Origin: an uncultured Porphyromonadaceae bacterium
GTDB taxonomy: Bacteria; Bacteroidota; Bacteroidia; Bacteroidales; Muribaculaceae
Assembly: GCA_947427285.1 (NCBI GenBank)
Contig: CANEHE010000002.1
Span: forward strand, 62,001-126,000
DNA: 64,000 bases
Direction of reading: 5' to 3'
Shown: positions 24,714 to 32,948 of the stretch, piece after piece
Layout of the letters: every line of letters starts with the position of its first letter
How positions within the stretch are numbered: the first letter of the stretch is position 1
Made by a program: the position numbers and the translations under genes
The notes under the pieces: model-generated
What the model was told of the DNA's origin: nothing
What the model saw: only the letters and a program-made list of their open reading frames with translations
Databases searched by the model: none

Positions 24714-26717
24714 CCTGTTTTTACCCCGTGTCCGCAGTTTTCTGGCTTTATTTCGATGGATCTCTGCCATATCATCCATACCAAGCTGGGAATATACCCG
24801 TTCCAGCCGATCATAAATGTCCGGATTCTTTTTTGAGATCCGAAGGGCAGCACTATACGACAATAATGCTTCATCCGGCATATCCTCAAGTTCTGCCAAT
24901 TCCCCTTTCAACAAACTGATGTCAAGTAGAGACAAGCTCTTATTTTTACTGACACGATCCAACTCACTTTTGGCCTCAACAGTACGGTTAAGCCTTATCA
25001 AAGCCTCAATCCGCCCACACAGAGCATCCGGGAGCGTCGCATCCAGACGAAGAGCTTTGTCAAAATTAGACAACGCGGCATCCGTGGCATCTTTCACCAT
25101 AAGACATTCCTGACCCATCTCAACATATTCTATCGCCAAAGAACGCATGGAGTCATGGGCTTGCCGCAGTTCATCCTCAAGACGGTTTATTACTTTTAAT
25201 TTTCTGGTAATAAAACGAATGACTTCTGGTCTGACAATATTCCCACTAATAGCAAATGCTTCGGCCATTTTCGCTACAGCTTCCTCAACATCAAAATTAT
25301 CAAAAGCATCCAATGCCTCGGCATAAAGTATCCTTGTCTTTGCCTCGTCAAGAGCATCCGTTACCTGTTTCTTGTCATTAAAACACTCTGCAAACCGCAC
25401 AGCCCCCTGGCTTACTATGACATCGCGGGATGAGATGGGGGAGTGAAATGACAATCCCTCAAGCGATCGGCAACGGCTCAGCGCGACATAAGTCTGTCCG
25501 GCAGAAAACGCGCCTTGGCCCAACTCAATATTGACTCGATTGAATGTCAATCCCTGGCTTTTATGTACCGTAAGAGCCCATGCAGCCTTTATCGGAAACT
25601 GTATGAACCGCCCGATGATCTCTTCCGTGACCTTGTTTTCTTTCTCATCGAAAGTATATCTGATATTCTCCCATATCTCACGTTCAAGCGCATGGACAGA
25701 ACCATTCTCAAGCCGGATGCGGATATTATTGTCTTCTATGGCATCTACACGGGCAAGCGTACCATTTACCCACCGTTTCTCTTTGTCATTCTTAAGAAGG
25801 ATAATCTGCTCATCTTTCTTAACTGCCAGATTAAGATCCGTCGGTAACGATCGTTCCGGAAAATCACCTTCGATTGTACCATTGAATATCTTTTCCGGAT
25901 TTGGATTCAACTCCATCTGGCGCGCGTTGATAGCATCGGCAAGGTCTCGGCGTGAAGCCAGAGTCATAACCATTTCTCCGTCGGAAGTCCGGTATGTCAT
26001 ACGATCGGAAAGTCCATTATCCAGACGTTCATTAAGACGCTTGAGATCATCTGGAGTAGCACGATTTACGCGAATACGGTCGAGTAACCGGATAAAGTCA
26101 GAATCTGACTGCCGATAAACCTTCTTAAGTTCAATTGAGACAAGTGGAACTTTCTGATATGCAATCGCATTAAAAAAGAAAAAATCCGGATAAAATCTTG
26201 ACAGAATCGTCCGCGTATCAGGAGTAACTACTGGCTCAAGCTGGAATATATCCCCGACAAGAAGCAACTGCTTACCTCCGAATGGTTCTTTCCTACGTCT
26301 TGTCACAGCACGTAGCACTCTGTCAATAAAGTCTATCATATCAGGGCGTACCATCGAAACCTCATCAATAATCAAAAGGTCGATACCCTGCATGAGTTTA
26401 AGCTTTTCTTTCTTTATTTTCAATTTTTTCAATACATGCGACACCGAATAATCGGGATCATCAGGAGGTACAGGCCGCAAAGGCATTTGAAAAAAAGAAT
26501 GAATCGTGACACCACCGACATTGACCGCCGCGATTCCCGTGGGAGCCAATACCACAAACTTCTTTTTTGTACGTTCGCAAATATATCTTAGAAAAGTAGA
26601 TTTACCGGTGCCTGCCTTTCCTGTAAGAAAAATGCTTTTATTCGTATGACGTACCAGATTCCAGGCCTGAAGAAACTCAGGGTTGGCAAGGTCAAGATTA
26701 TCGGGCAACTGCACCAT
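24690..26717 (-). CDS. PIF1-like ATP-dependent DNA helicase with C-terminal TPR region
   Basis: 675 residues. Residues 1-440 are an SF1B helicase of the PIF1/RecD2 type: Walker A LTGKAGTGKSTFLRYI (about 31-46), Walker B DLLIIDEVSMVRPDMIDFID, LLLVGDIFQLEPV, and the UvrD_C_2-like AWALTVHKSQGLTFNRVNI. From ~450 to the end are helix pairs resembling tetratricopeptide repeats (ALSNFDKALRLDATLPDAL, LLSYSAALRISKKNPDIYD), which usually bind proteins. This architecture occurs in Bacteroidetes. Its in-cell role (replication fork, G-quadruplex or mobile-element maintenance) cannot be told from sequence. It is the last gene of the leftward cluster, 12 nt after pyrC. Confidence 0.9.
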   Translation of the reverse strand: MVQLPDNLDLANPEFLQAWNLVRHTNKSIFLTGKAGTGKSTFLRYICERTKKKFVVLAPTGIAAVNVGGVTIHSFFQMPLRPVPPDDPDYSVSHVLKKLKIKKEKLKLMQGIDLLIIDEVSMVRPDMIDFIDRVLRAVTRRRKEPFGGKQLLLVGDIFQLEPVVTPDTRTILSRFYPDFFFFNAIAYQKVPLVSIELKKVYRQSDSDFIRLLDRIRVNRATPDDLKRLNERLDNGLSDRMTYRTSDGEMVMTLASRRDLADAINARQMELNPNPEKIFNGTIEGDFPERSLPTDLNLAVKKDEQIILLKNDKEKRWVNGTLARVDAIEDNNIRIRLENGSVHALEREIWENIRYTFDEKENKVTEEIIGRFIQFPIKAAWALTVHKSQGLTFNRVNIELGQGAFSAGQTYVALSRCRSLEGLSFHSPISSRDVIVSQGAVRFAECFNDKKQVTDALDEAKTRILYAEALDAFDNFDVEEAVAKMAEAFAISGNIVRPEVIRFITRKLKVINRLEDELRQAHDSMRSLAIEYVEMGQECLMVKDATDAALSNFDKALRLDATLPDALCGRIEALIRLNRTVEAKSELDRVSKNKSLSLLDISLLKGELAELEDMPDEALLSYSAALRISKKNPDIYDRLERVYSQLGMDDMAEIHRNKARKLRTRGKNRSGEVSGQ

Positions 26718-26729
26718 GACAAAAGCAAG

Positions 26730-28082
26730 TCATATAAATCGAAGAGGATAAACCTGATGTGGATGGAAAACATATCCGTCAGGAGTCTGCTCATACGCCA
26801 GAGCTCCATTGACAAATACCTGTTCTATCCTATGCGAAAAAACAGTTCCCTCCAGAGGAGACCATCCACATTTATAAAGAAGACTCTCTTTAGTCACCTC
26901 TGTCTCTGCATCAGGATTGACAACAATCATATCAGCATAATATCCAGAACGAATAAATCCCCGATCCTTCACTCCGAAAAGACGTGCAGGTCGATGGGCC
27001 ATCATATCCACAACTTTCGATATATCCCAATATCCCTCTCTGGCAAGCTGGAGCATCATTAGAAGAGAATGTTGAACCAATGGTCCGCCGGAAGCGGCAT
27101 GTAAAGCATCGCCCTCTTTTTCCTCGGGAAGATGCGGAGCATGATCAGTGGCTATTATATCTACCCGGCCATCCGCCACCGCACGGCGAAGTTCATCACG
27201 GTCATCACGGCTTTTGACAGCAGGATTCCATTTTATCTTCGCTCCCAATAGGGAATAGTCCTCGTCAGTAAACCAAAGATGATGGACACATACCTCTGAA
27301 TTTATTTTTTTCCCAATCGGATCACCGGACTCCAGAAGTTTCGCTTCATCTTTAGTGGATATATGAAGAACCAACAGACGTGTACCAAATCTATGTGCCC
27401 TCCCGATGGCTTTATCAGTGGATTCCACACATGCCTCACGAGTCCTTATCAAAGGATGACATTCCATCGGAACCGGCTGCGGAAAATATTTCATACGATA
27501 ATACTCCGCATTTTTTTTGATAACAGATTCTTCTTCACTATGTACAGCAACAATACTCGGGCCTCTGAATATTACTTCCAGCACCTCTTCTGAATTTACC
27601 AGCATATTACCGGTCGAAGCCCCGAGAAAAACTTTTATTCCCGGCACATACGAAAAATCAGTCTTCTTGATCTCATCAATATTATCATTGGAAGCACCTA
27701 TCCAGAAACTATAATTGACTGCAGACGTCATTTCCGCACGGTGCATCTTCTCCTTCAAGCGGTCTACTGTCACAGTTGGTGGGTTGACATTCGGCATGTC
27801 CATAAATGAAGTTACACCTCCTGCCAAAGCAGCCCGGCTTTCAGTAGCGATGTCGCCCTTTCGGGTAAGACCTGGTTCCCGGAAATGCACCTGATCATCT
27901 ATACAGCCAGGCAAAAGATATTTTCCGCCTATATCAAAAATTCTTGTAGCAGACGCCAACATCTCGTCCGAAGGCATCCCGTGTCCGACAGAGCTTATAA
28001 ATTCCCCATCAACGGCTACATAACCTTTATATTGACTTCCTTCATTTATAATCTGGGCGTTAATGACAATCAAATCCGGCAT
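26730..28082 (-). CDS. pyrC: Dihydroorotase
   Basis: 450 residues from ATG 28082 (MPDLIVINAQIINEG); the longer reading would add 18 hydrophobic residues not typical of this cytosolic enzyme. Family motifs are LLPGCIDDQVHFREPGLT, SFMDMPNVNPPTVT, GIKVFLGASTGNM, VAVHSEEE and IIATDHAPHLPEEK. It closes carbamoyl-aspartate to dihydroorotate in pyrimidine synthesis. The first histidine of the canonical D-x-H-x-H metal motif is Gln here (Gln64); the other His and the ATDHAPH aspartate are kept. It lies between a sugar-lipid synthase and the helicase in one leftward run. Confidence 0.93.
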   Translation of the reverse strand: MPDLIVINAQIINEGSQYKGYVAVDGEFISSVGHGMPSDEMLASATRIFDIGGKYLLPGCIDDQVHFREPGLTRKGDIATESRAALAGGVTSFMDMPNVNPPTVTVDRLKEKMHRAEMTSAVNYSFWIGASNDNIDEIKKTDFSYVPGIKVFLGASTGNMLVNSEEVLEVIFRGPSIVAVHSEEESVIKKNAEYYRMKYFPQPVPMECHPLIRTREACVESTDKAIGRAHRFGTRLLVLHISTKDEAKLLESGDPIGKKINSEVCVHHLWFTDEDYSLLGAKIKWNPAVKSRDDRDELRRAVADGRVDIIATDHAPHLPEEKEGDALHAASGGPLVQHSLLMMLQLAREGYWDISKVVDMMAHRPARLFGVKDRGFIRSGYYADMIVVNPDAETEVTKESLLYKCGWSPLEGTVFSHRIEQVFVNGALAYEQTPDGYVFHPHQVYPLRFI

Positions 28083-28153
28083 ATACCTAAACAAAAAGAA
28101 AGAGATTACACAAAATACGGTAACAATCCGTAACAAAAAACAGGTCTTCAGAG

Positions 28154-28879
28154 TCAGAGCATTTTGAAAAGGCTTTTCAACCGAAGTTTGATCACTCCGA
28201 AAATTGCCTCACTGAAAATACCACCGCTCATTTTTGAAGTTCCGAGCACCCGATTTACAAAGACTATGGGAACCTCTACAATCTTGAATCCTTTACGGAA
28301 TGCCTTAAATTTCATTTCAATCTGGAAAGCATAGCCTTTAAATTCTATAGATTCCAGATCTATTGATTCCAATGTCTCCCTTCTATAACAGACAAAACCG
28401 GCAGTAGTGTCTCGGAGTCTCATTCCAGTAACAAGTCTTACATAAGCCGAAGCATAGTATGACATGAGAACACGACCCATAGGCCAGTTCACCACATTTA
28501 CTCCAGTTATATAACGTGAACCCACGGCCATATCTGCACCTTCATCCTTGCATGCCCGATATAACTTTACCAAATCTTTGGGATTATGGGAAAAATCGGC
28601 ATCCATCTCTATGATGAAATTATATCCCTTGGCGAGTGCCCATTTGAATCCGTGTATATAAGCCGTACCAAGACCGAGTTTACCTTTTCGTTCTTCAAGA
28701 TGGATGCGTTCTGGATGACGTCTCATATACTCACGTACAGCGGCAGCCGTACCGTCGGGAGAATTATCGTCCACAACCAGCACGTCAAATCGTACAGGAA
28801 GCGACATTACAGTGTCAAGCATCCTGCCTATATTCTCTATCTCATTGAAAGTAGGTATTATAACTACAGCGTCCTGCAT
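28154..28879 (-). CDS. Polyprenol monophosphomannose (dolichol-phosphate mannose) synthase-like glycosyltransferase
   Basis: 241 residues from ATG 28879. GT2 family motifs: AVVIIPTFNEIENIGRML, DVLVVDDNSPDGTA, IIEMDADFSHNPKDL (metal-binding DAD), MAVGSRYITG and DTTAGFVCYRR. It lacks C-terminal transmembrane segments, as in the short DPM1 type. Such enzymes transfer mannose or another hexose from a nucleotide sugar to polyprenyl phosphate at the inner leaflet, giving a donor for periplasmic glycosylation. In Bacteroidetes this may feed protein O-glycosylation or lipid modification; the sugar is not predictable. A -7 element precedes it, and pyrC follows after 71 nt. Confidence 0.9.
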   Translation of the reverse strand: MQDAVVIIPTFNEIENIGRMLDTVMSLPVRFDVLVVDDNSPDGTAAAVREYMRRHPERIHLEERKGKLGLGTAYIHGFKWALAKGYNFIIEMDADFSHNPKDLVKLYRACKDEGADMAVGSRYITGVNVVNWPMGRVLMSYYASAYVRLVTGMRLRDTTAGFVCYRRETLESIDLESIEFKGYAFQIEMKFKAFRKGFKIVEVPIVFVNRVLGTSKMSGGIFSEAIFGVIKLRLKSLFKML

Positions 28880-28910
28880 CGTCAATCGAGTTTGGGAGGC
28901 ACATTCCGCT

Positions 28911-28919
28911 GCAAAGATA
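28911..28919 (-). promoter_or_regulatory. -7 element upstream of the polyprenol sugar transferase / pyrC
   Basis: On the minus strand TATCTTTGC, a full match to TAnnTTTG, about 32 nt before the ATG at 28879. No TTG is found at the expected -33 position. Confidence 0.5.
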
Positions 28920-28953
28920 CAAAAAATAGCTTGATACCATGCTATATGCCTGA

Positions 28954-29943
28954 CTAAAAAATTATATTGTATTTTTCAAGTATATCCACCGGGTGATATG
29001 ACAGTTTCGACTTTCGAAGTCCGGGATCACCGCCATCGTCTTCCCGATTTATATATTTAAGGTTCGGATGTTTTTCAAGCATCCTCTTGGCAAATTCATT
29101 ACATACTGTCTCATAGCTGCCGGGGATACTGCGGGTTGCTTTCTCTATGTGTACAAACAATGTATCCCCCTTGGTATCTCCTAATGAGAAACCAACAATT
29201 TTCCCATCTGCCCGAATAATAATTCCTTCAAAGAAAGTGTTGCCGTCAGCCACAAGCCTAAGCATTTTTCTGGTAAGTGCACTTTCCGCAAGTTCCATAG
29301 GAGCACCATCAGCCTCGCCATCATATACATCCATAAATGATAAAGCCTCATTGGCGTTGGTAGAATCAAGATCTACCACAGACATTGAAGGATTTGATGC
29401 AATAAACCGGTTGACATGATTTCTCTTTTTACTCATCTTTTTCCCTTTCAAAGATGCCATCGATTCTATATCATATAAATAATCGCTCCAATCCGGCATG
29501 GGCAAAACCTTTTTCGCACCACATATCTTCATGGTATCAACGTAAGATAGCGGCACAGCTGAAAATTCAAGTAATATAGAATGTTCACGACAATAGGCTG
29601 CCAGTATATCTATCGCCCTCGACAAAGACAACTCACCAAGTGGTAAAGAAAATGCCGGTACCGACAAATTATCCTCTACTAGGCCTTTGATAAACAGTGT
29701 ATTTTCAAATATACAATATTCATATCTGAAAAAATCCACCCACATCAAGATCCCCCCGTATGAGAAGTCTGTAGTCCGACTATGTTCAAGTTTGAGGTAG
29801 GGAAGGATCTCTACCATAGATTGAACTGTAACGGGCCGGAATCGCAAAGGAGATGCCAATGTATCACAAGAAGACACCCTTCCATGCCGTACAGAAGATG
29901 AAACATTATATATCGGAGAAACCGGACAACAAGTGGAATCCAT
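28954..29943 (-). CDS. DUF2156 (phosphatidylglycerol lysyltransferase C-terminal-like, GNAT fold) protein
   Basis: 329 residues, no signal peptide or membrane segment. From about residue 35 it matches the DUF2156 / LPG-synthase C-terminal family, a double GNAT fold: LEHSRTTDFSYGGILMWVDFF, EFSAVPLSYVDTMKI, KGKKMSKKRNHVNRF, KIVGFSLGDTKGDTLFVHIEKA, and the terminal KYINREDDGGDPGLRKSKLSY. In membrane-anchored relatives this domain moves aminoacyl groups from tRNA to phosphatidylglycerol; soluble stand-alone forms have unknown substrates. The first ~30 residues (Cys/Ser-rich) do not fit the family, so the real start may be internal, though no better ATG is present. Confidence 0.82.
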   Translation of the reverse strand: MDSTCCPVSPIYNVSSSVRHGRVSSCDTLASPLRFRPVTVQSMVEILPYLKLEHSRTTDFSYGGILMWVDFFRYEYCIFENTLFIKGLVEDNLSVPAFSLPLGELSLSRAIDILAAYCREHSILLEFSAVPLSYVDTMKICGAKKVLPMPDWSDYLYDIESMASLKGKKMSKKRNHVNRFIASNPSMSVVDLDSTNANEALSFMDVYDGEADGAPMELAESALTRKMLRLVADGNTFFEGIIIRADGKIVGFSLGDTKGDTLFVHIEKATRSIPGSYETVCNEFAKRMLEKHPNLKYINREDDGGDPGLRKSKLSYHPVDILEKYNIIF

Positions 29944-30170
29944 ATTCTAACTATTATAAACACCCTATAAAATCTTCTTTGACCATACAAGATTTAGGTG
30001 TCTGTTTTCTATATTACAACCATCCGGCAACCTCGGTTCACAATACTATGGCTTGTCATATACTCCCAATCACCTTATCGCGAGCAGTCCAAAATATAAG
30101 AATTCCAAAATACATTTAGTTTTTTTAACGTGGAACATACAATATAATTGTATTTCTTTTGAAGAAAAGA
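29944..30170. other. Intergenic region between divergent genes, no gene seen
   Basis: This is the AT-rich gap between the DUF2156 gene (leftward) and the promoter of the sigma factor gene (rightward). A short plus-strand reading (29853-30119) overlaps the DUF2156 5' end, has no start signal and resembles no family. No clear minus-strand -33/-7 promoter and no stable hairpin were found. Confidence 0.5.
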
Positions 30171-30203
30171 TTTGCATTTCCGATACTTTTGTTGTATCTT
30201 TGC
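30171..30203 (+). promoter_or_regulatory. Promoter of the sigma-70 family factor gene
   Basis: TTTG at 30171-30174, a 20-nt spacer, and TATCTTTGC at 30195-30203, a full consensus match. The predicted leader to ATG 30297 is about 90 nt. Confidence 0.8.
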
Positions 30204-30296
30204 ACTTGTAAAAACGAAAACATATAATCAAACCTATTTCAAACCCAACTGCCTATAGGCCGAAATCTACTCTAACATCAATACAGAATAGAACAA

Positions 30297-30887
30297 ATGG
30301 TAAACTATCCCGGTATGGCCGACGACACGCTTGTCAAGGCATTTACGGAAGGCAGCAATGAGGCGTTCGACACTTTGTTGAAACGGCATCAGGAGCGCAT
30401 TTTCACCTATATATATCGCATTGTCAAAAACGAGGATGTGGCTAACGATATTTTTCAGGAAACTTTCGTCAAAGCCATAATGACAATAAAGCAGGGTCGT
30501 TACACTCAAAACGGGAAATTCCCGGCTTGGGTGTCGAGAATTGCTCATAACCTTATAATTGATTACTACCGTCAGGAAAAGTCTGAAAATCTGCAGTCAG
30601 CTGACATTCAGGAAATCGACATTCTGAATCGCAAGGAACTCTGCGAAGCTACCATTGAAGACACCATCATTGCCGAACAGATTCAATCGGATGTCAAACA
30701 TTTAGTCGAGCAACTTCCCCCTCTTCAGAAGGAAGTTCTCAAGATGCGCTATTACCAGAACCTCTCTTTCAAAGAAATAGCCAATCTGACAGGAGTGAGC
30801 ATCAATACAGCTCTCGGGAGAATGCGTTATGCAATAATCAACCTACGCCGTATTGCTGCGGAAAAAGAGATTGTACTCACTGTATAG
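30297..30887 (+). CDS. RNA polymerase sigma factor, sigma-70 family (ECF-like)
   Basis: 196 residues with region 2 (HQERIFTYIYRIVKNEDVANDIFQE...AWVSRIAHNLIIDYYR) and region 4 (LPPLQKEVLKMRYYQNLSFKEIANLTGVSINTALGRMRYAI, a complete helix-turn-helix). There is no region 1.1 or 3, so it is of the ECF type. No anti-sigma factor or TonB-receptor gene is adjacent, unlike most Bacteroidetes ECF factors. Its own promoter matches the housekeeping consensus rather than an autoregulated one. It is bounded by a terminator at 30959-30995. Target genes are unknown. Confidence 0.92.
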   Translation: MVNYPGMADDTLVKAFTEGSNEAFDTLLKRHQERIFTYIYRIVKNEDVANDIFQETFVKAIMTIKQGRYTQNGKFPAWVSRIAHNLIIDYYRQEKSENLQSADIQEIDILNRKELCEATIEDTIIAEQIQSDVKHLVEQLPPLQKEVLKMRYYQNLSFKEIANLTGVSINTALGRMRYAIINLRRIAAEKEIVLTV

Positions 30888-30958
30888 AGTATATTTTTAC
30901 TCCACCATCCAGATTGTTTCTATTCATAATTGACAAATAAACAGATCTGATCAATCAT

Positions 30959-30995
30959 AAATCTCCAGAGTCTCATTCCGTCTCTGGAGATTTTT
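30959..30995 (+). terminator. Terminator after the sigma factor gene
   Basis: A 12-bp stem (AAATCTCCAGAG with CTCTGGAGATTT), an 11-nt loop, and a T-run completing the structure. Confidence 0.85.
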
Positions 30996-31067
30996 CCATC
31001 AATCAAAGACTATATCGCACATATCACAAGGTGTAATTTTCACTACAAGTTATATTTCTGTCTCATT

Positions 31068-31099
31068 TTTGTCGGGACAGAATTATTTGCTAATTTTGC
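31068..31099 (+). promoter_or_regulatory. Promoter of mdh
   Basis: TTTG at 31068-31071, a 19-nt spacer, and TAATTTTGC at 31091-31099. The leader to ATG 31172 is about 68 nt. Confidence 0.75.
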
Positions 31100-31171
31100 A
31101 GTGCGATTGCGAATATGCACTCGCCACATTCCAATAAACAGTAACAACTACACATAAACACTAAACAGACT

Positions 31172-32101
31172 ATGTCGAAAGTAACAGTCGTAGGTGCCGG
31201 CAACGTAGGCGCCACAGCGGCCAATGTTATCGCACTGCGCGAAGTGGCCGACGAGGTTGTAATGATTGATATCAAGGAAGGTGTGTCCGAGGGTAAAGCC
31301 ATGGATATGATGCAGACAGCCAATCTCCTTGACATGAACACACGCATCAAAGGTGTGACAAACGACTATGAGGCTACACGCGACAGCGATGTTGTTGTCA
31401 TCACTTCCGGTATACCCCGCAAACCTGGCATGACACGTGAGGAACTTATAGGCGTAAATGCCGGCATCGTAAAACAGGTGACTGAAAGCGTTTTAAAATA
31501 CAGCCCCAACGCCATCATCGTCTGTGTATCCAACCCGATGGATACGATGACATATCTTATCCACAAGATTTCCGGTCTGCCCAAGAACCGCATCATAGGT
31601 ATGGGCGGTGCTCTTGACAGCTCCCGTTTCAAATACTATCTCTCGCAGGCCCTCAATGCAAATCCCAATGAAGTAGAAGGATTTGTAATCGGTGGTCATG
31701 GCGACACCACGATGATTCCCATGAAGCGTTTCGCTGCTCTTCGTGGTATTCCCGCTACAACGCTTCTTGATGCCGAAACTCTCGACAAAGTTGTTGCTGA
31801 CACTATGGTAGGTGGAGCTACACTCACAAAACTTCTTGGTACATCCGCCTGGTATGCACCCGGCGCAGCTACAGCTGAAGTAGTGGAAGCAATCATCCAT
31901 GACCAGAAAGCCATTATTCCTTGTTCTGCATTGGTAGAGGGTGAATATGGCGAAAGCGGTCTCTGCATCGGCGTACCGTGTCTTCTTGGAAAGGGCGGTA
32001 TTGAGAAAATCATTGAGATAGAACTCAATGAAGAAGAAAAAGCCCTCTTCGCAAAGAGTGCGGCAGCTGTCCGCAAGACCAACGAAGCCCTTCCTTGCTA
32101 A
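31172..32101 (+). CDS. mdh: Malate dehydrogenase
   Basis: 309 residues, LDH-like MDH type. The Rossmann start is KVTVVGAGNVGATAANVI. The adenine-ribose acidic residue is in VMIDIKEG, so NAD is preferred. Other motifs are TSGIPRKPGMTREELIGVN (mobile loop with the malate/oxaloacetate-binding arginines), CVSNPMDTMTYL, GMGGALDSSRFKYYL and FVIGGHGDTTMIP (catalytic His). It interconverts malate and oxaloacetate; in anaerobic Bacteroidales it sits on the reductive branch to fumarate and succinate. It is monocistronic between its own promoter and a strong bidirectional terminator. Confidence 0.97.
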   Translation: MSKVTVVGAGNVGATAANVIALREVADEVVMIDIKEGVSEGKAMDMMQTANLLDMNTRIKGVTNDYEATRDSDVVVITSGIPRKPGMTREELIGVNAGIVKQVTESVLKYSPNAIIVCVSNPMDTMTYLIHKISGLPKNRIIGMGGALDSSRFKYYLSQALNANPNEVEGFVIGGHGDTTMIPMKRFAALRGIPATTLLDAETLDKVVADTMVGGATLTKLLGTSAWYAPGAATAEVVEAIIHDQKAIIPCSALVEGEYGESGLCIGVPCLLGKGGIEKIIEIELNEEEKALFAKSAAAVRKTNEALPC

Positions 32102-32113
32102 ATTAGATATATC

Positions 32114-32166
32114 CGTATATAAAGAATCCGCTTCCTTTTATTGTGGGAGCGGATTCTTTATATACG
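32114..32166. terminator. Bidirectional terminator between mdh and nitroreductase
   Basis: A 22-nt inverted repeat (32114-32135 with 32145-32166, one G-U) around a short T-rich loop. It serves both convergent genes. Confidence 0.85.
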
Positions 32167-32172
32167 TTAAAA

Positions 32173-32922
32173 TCAGAGGAAACGTTTTTGTTTCAGAAGT
32201 TCAAGAAATCGCATGGAAAATTCCTCATTCATCGCTTTAGGATAACGAATATCCGTAAAAACCTGAGCAAGAGATTCTTTGTGATTTTCCTTTACATATT
32301 TTGCATTCGCCGGATAATCATCCTTAGCAACATATAATCTTTTTACTTCATCATCAGAAAATTTCGGATATTTCTCAAAGCATCTGACTGCCTCCAGAGA
32401 AAGACGTTCCGTAGCTTCTCCTTCATCCTCTGGCCATCCCAAAGCGATACATGCGACCGGCACTACCATGTCGGGAAGTTCAAGTATGTCTGATATCTGG
32501 TCAGCATTATAGGTGACAGTGCCGAGATAGCAAGTTCCCAAACCCTCTGTTTCCGCGATAGTCACAATCTGCTGGGCAAAAATTGTCGCATCCAGCATCG
32601 CTGAAATAAACGAAAGGAAATTATCATATCCAGGAACCGCTCCGCTAACCTCACACCACCGGGAAAACCGGTTGAAATCAGCACATACAGTCAGAAGGGC
32701 TTTTGCTCCCATCGAAGCAGGCTGATTAAAATGTAATGGTCTCAATTTTTCAAGAGCCTCTTCCTCTCTTGATATCACTACCGTATAAAGTTGCATATTT
32801 CCGGTGGTGGGAGCCTTCATGGCTCTCTCTATAATAGAATCTATCATAGAGTCCGGAACTTCGCGGTCCATGAATTTCCGGACACTTCTCCTTTCTTTAA
32901 AATAATTATCAATATGATCCAT
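32173..32922 (-). CDS. Nitroreductase family FMN-dependent oxidoreductase
   Basis: 249 residues, resembling the NfsA/FRP branch of flavin reductases: YFKERRSVRKFMDREV (FMN phosphate-binding arginines), MKAPTTGNMQLYTVVIS, SAMLDATIFAQQIVTIAE, GLGTCYLGTV and PVACIALGWPEDEG. It would reduce nitro or quinone substrates with NAD(P)H; the natural substrate is unknown. It is the last gene of a leftward run with the MscS channel (26-nt gap) and the clostripain-like lipoprotein. Confidence 0.9.
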   Translation of the reverse strand: MDHIDNYFKERRSVRKFMDREVPDSMIDSIIERAMKAPTTGNMQLYTVVISREEEALEKLRPLHFNQPASMGAKALLTVCADFNRFSRWCEVSGAVPGYDNFLSFISAMLDATIFAQQIVTIAETEGLGTCYLGTVTYNADQISDILELPDMVVPVACIALGWPEDEGEATERLSLEAVRCFEKYPKFSDDEVKRLYVAKDDYPANAKYVKENHKESLAQVFTDIRYPKAMNEEFSMRFLELLKQKRFL

Positions 32923-32948
32923 TATCTAGATTTTACAAAATTTGATAT

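Noticed and set aside
29853-30119. 88-residue plus-strand ORF in the gap before the sigma factor gene
   Set aside because: Starts inside the DUF2156 coding region, no promoter, no recognisable domain; treated as chance.
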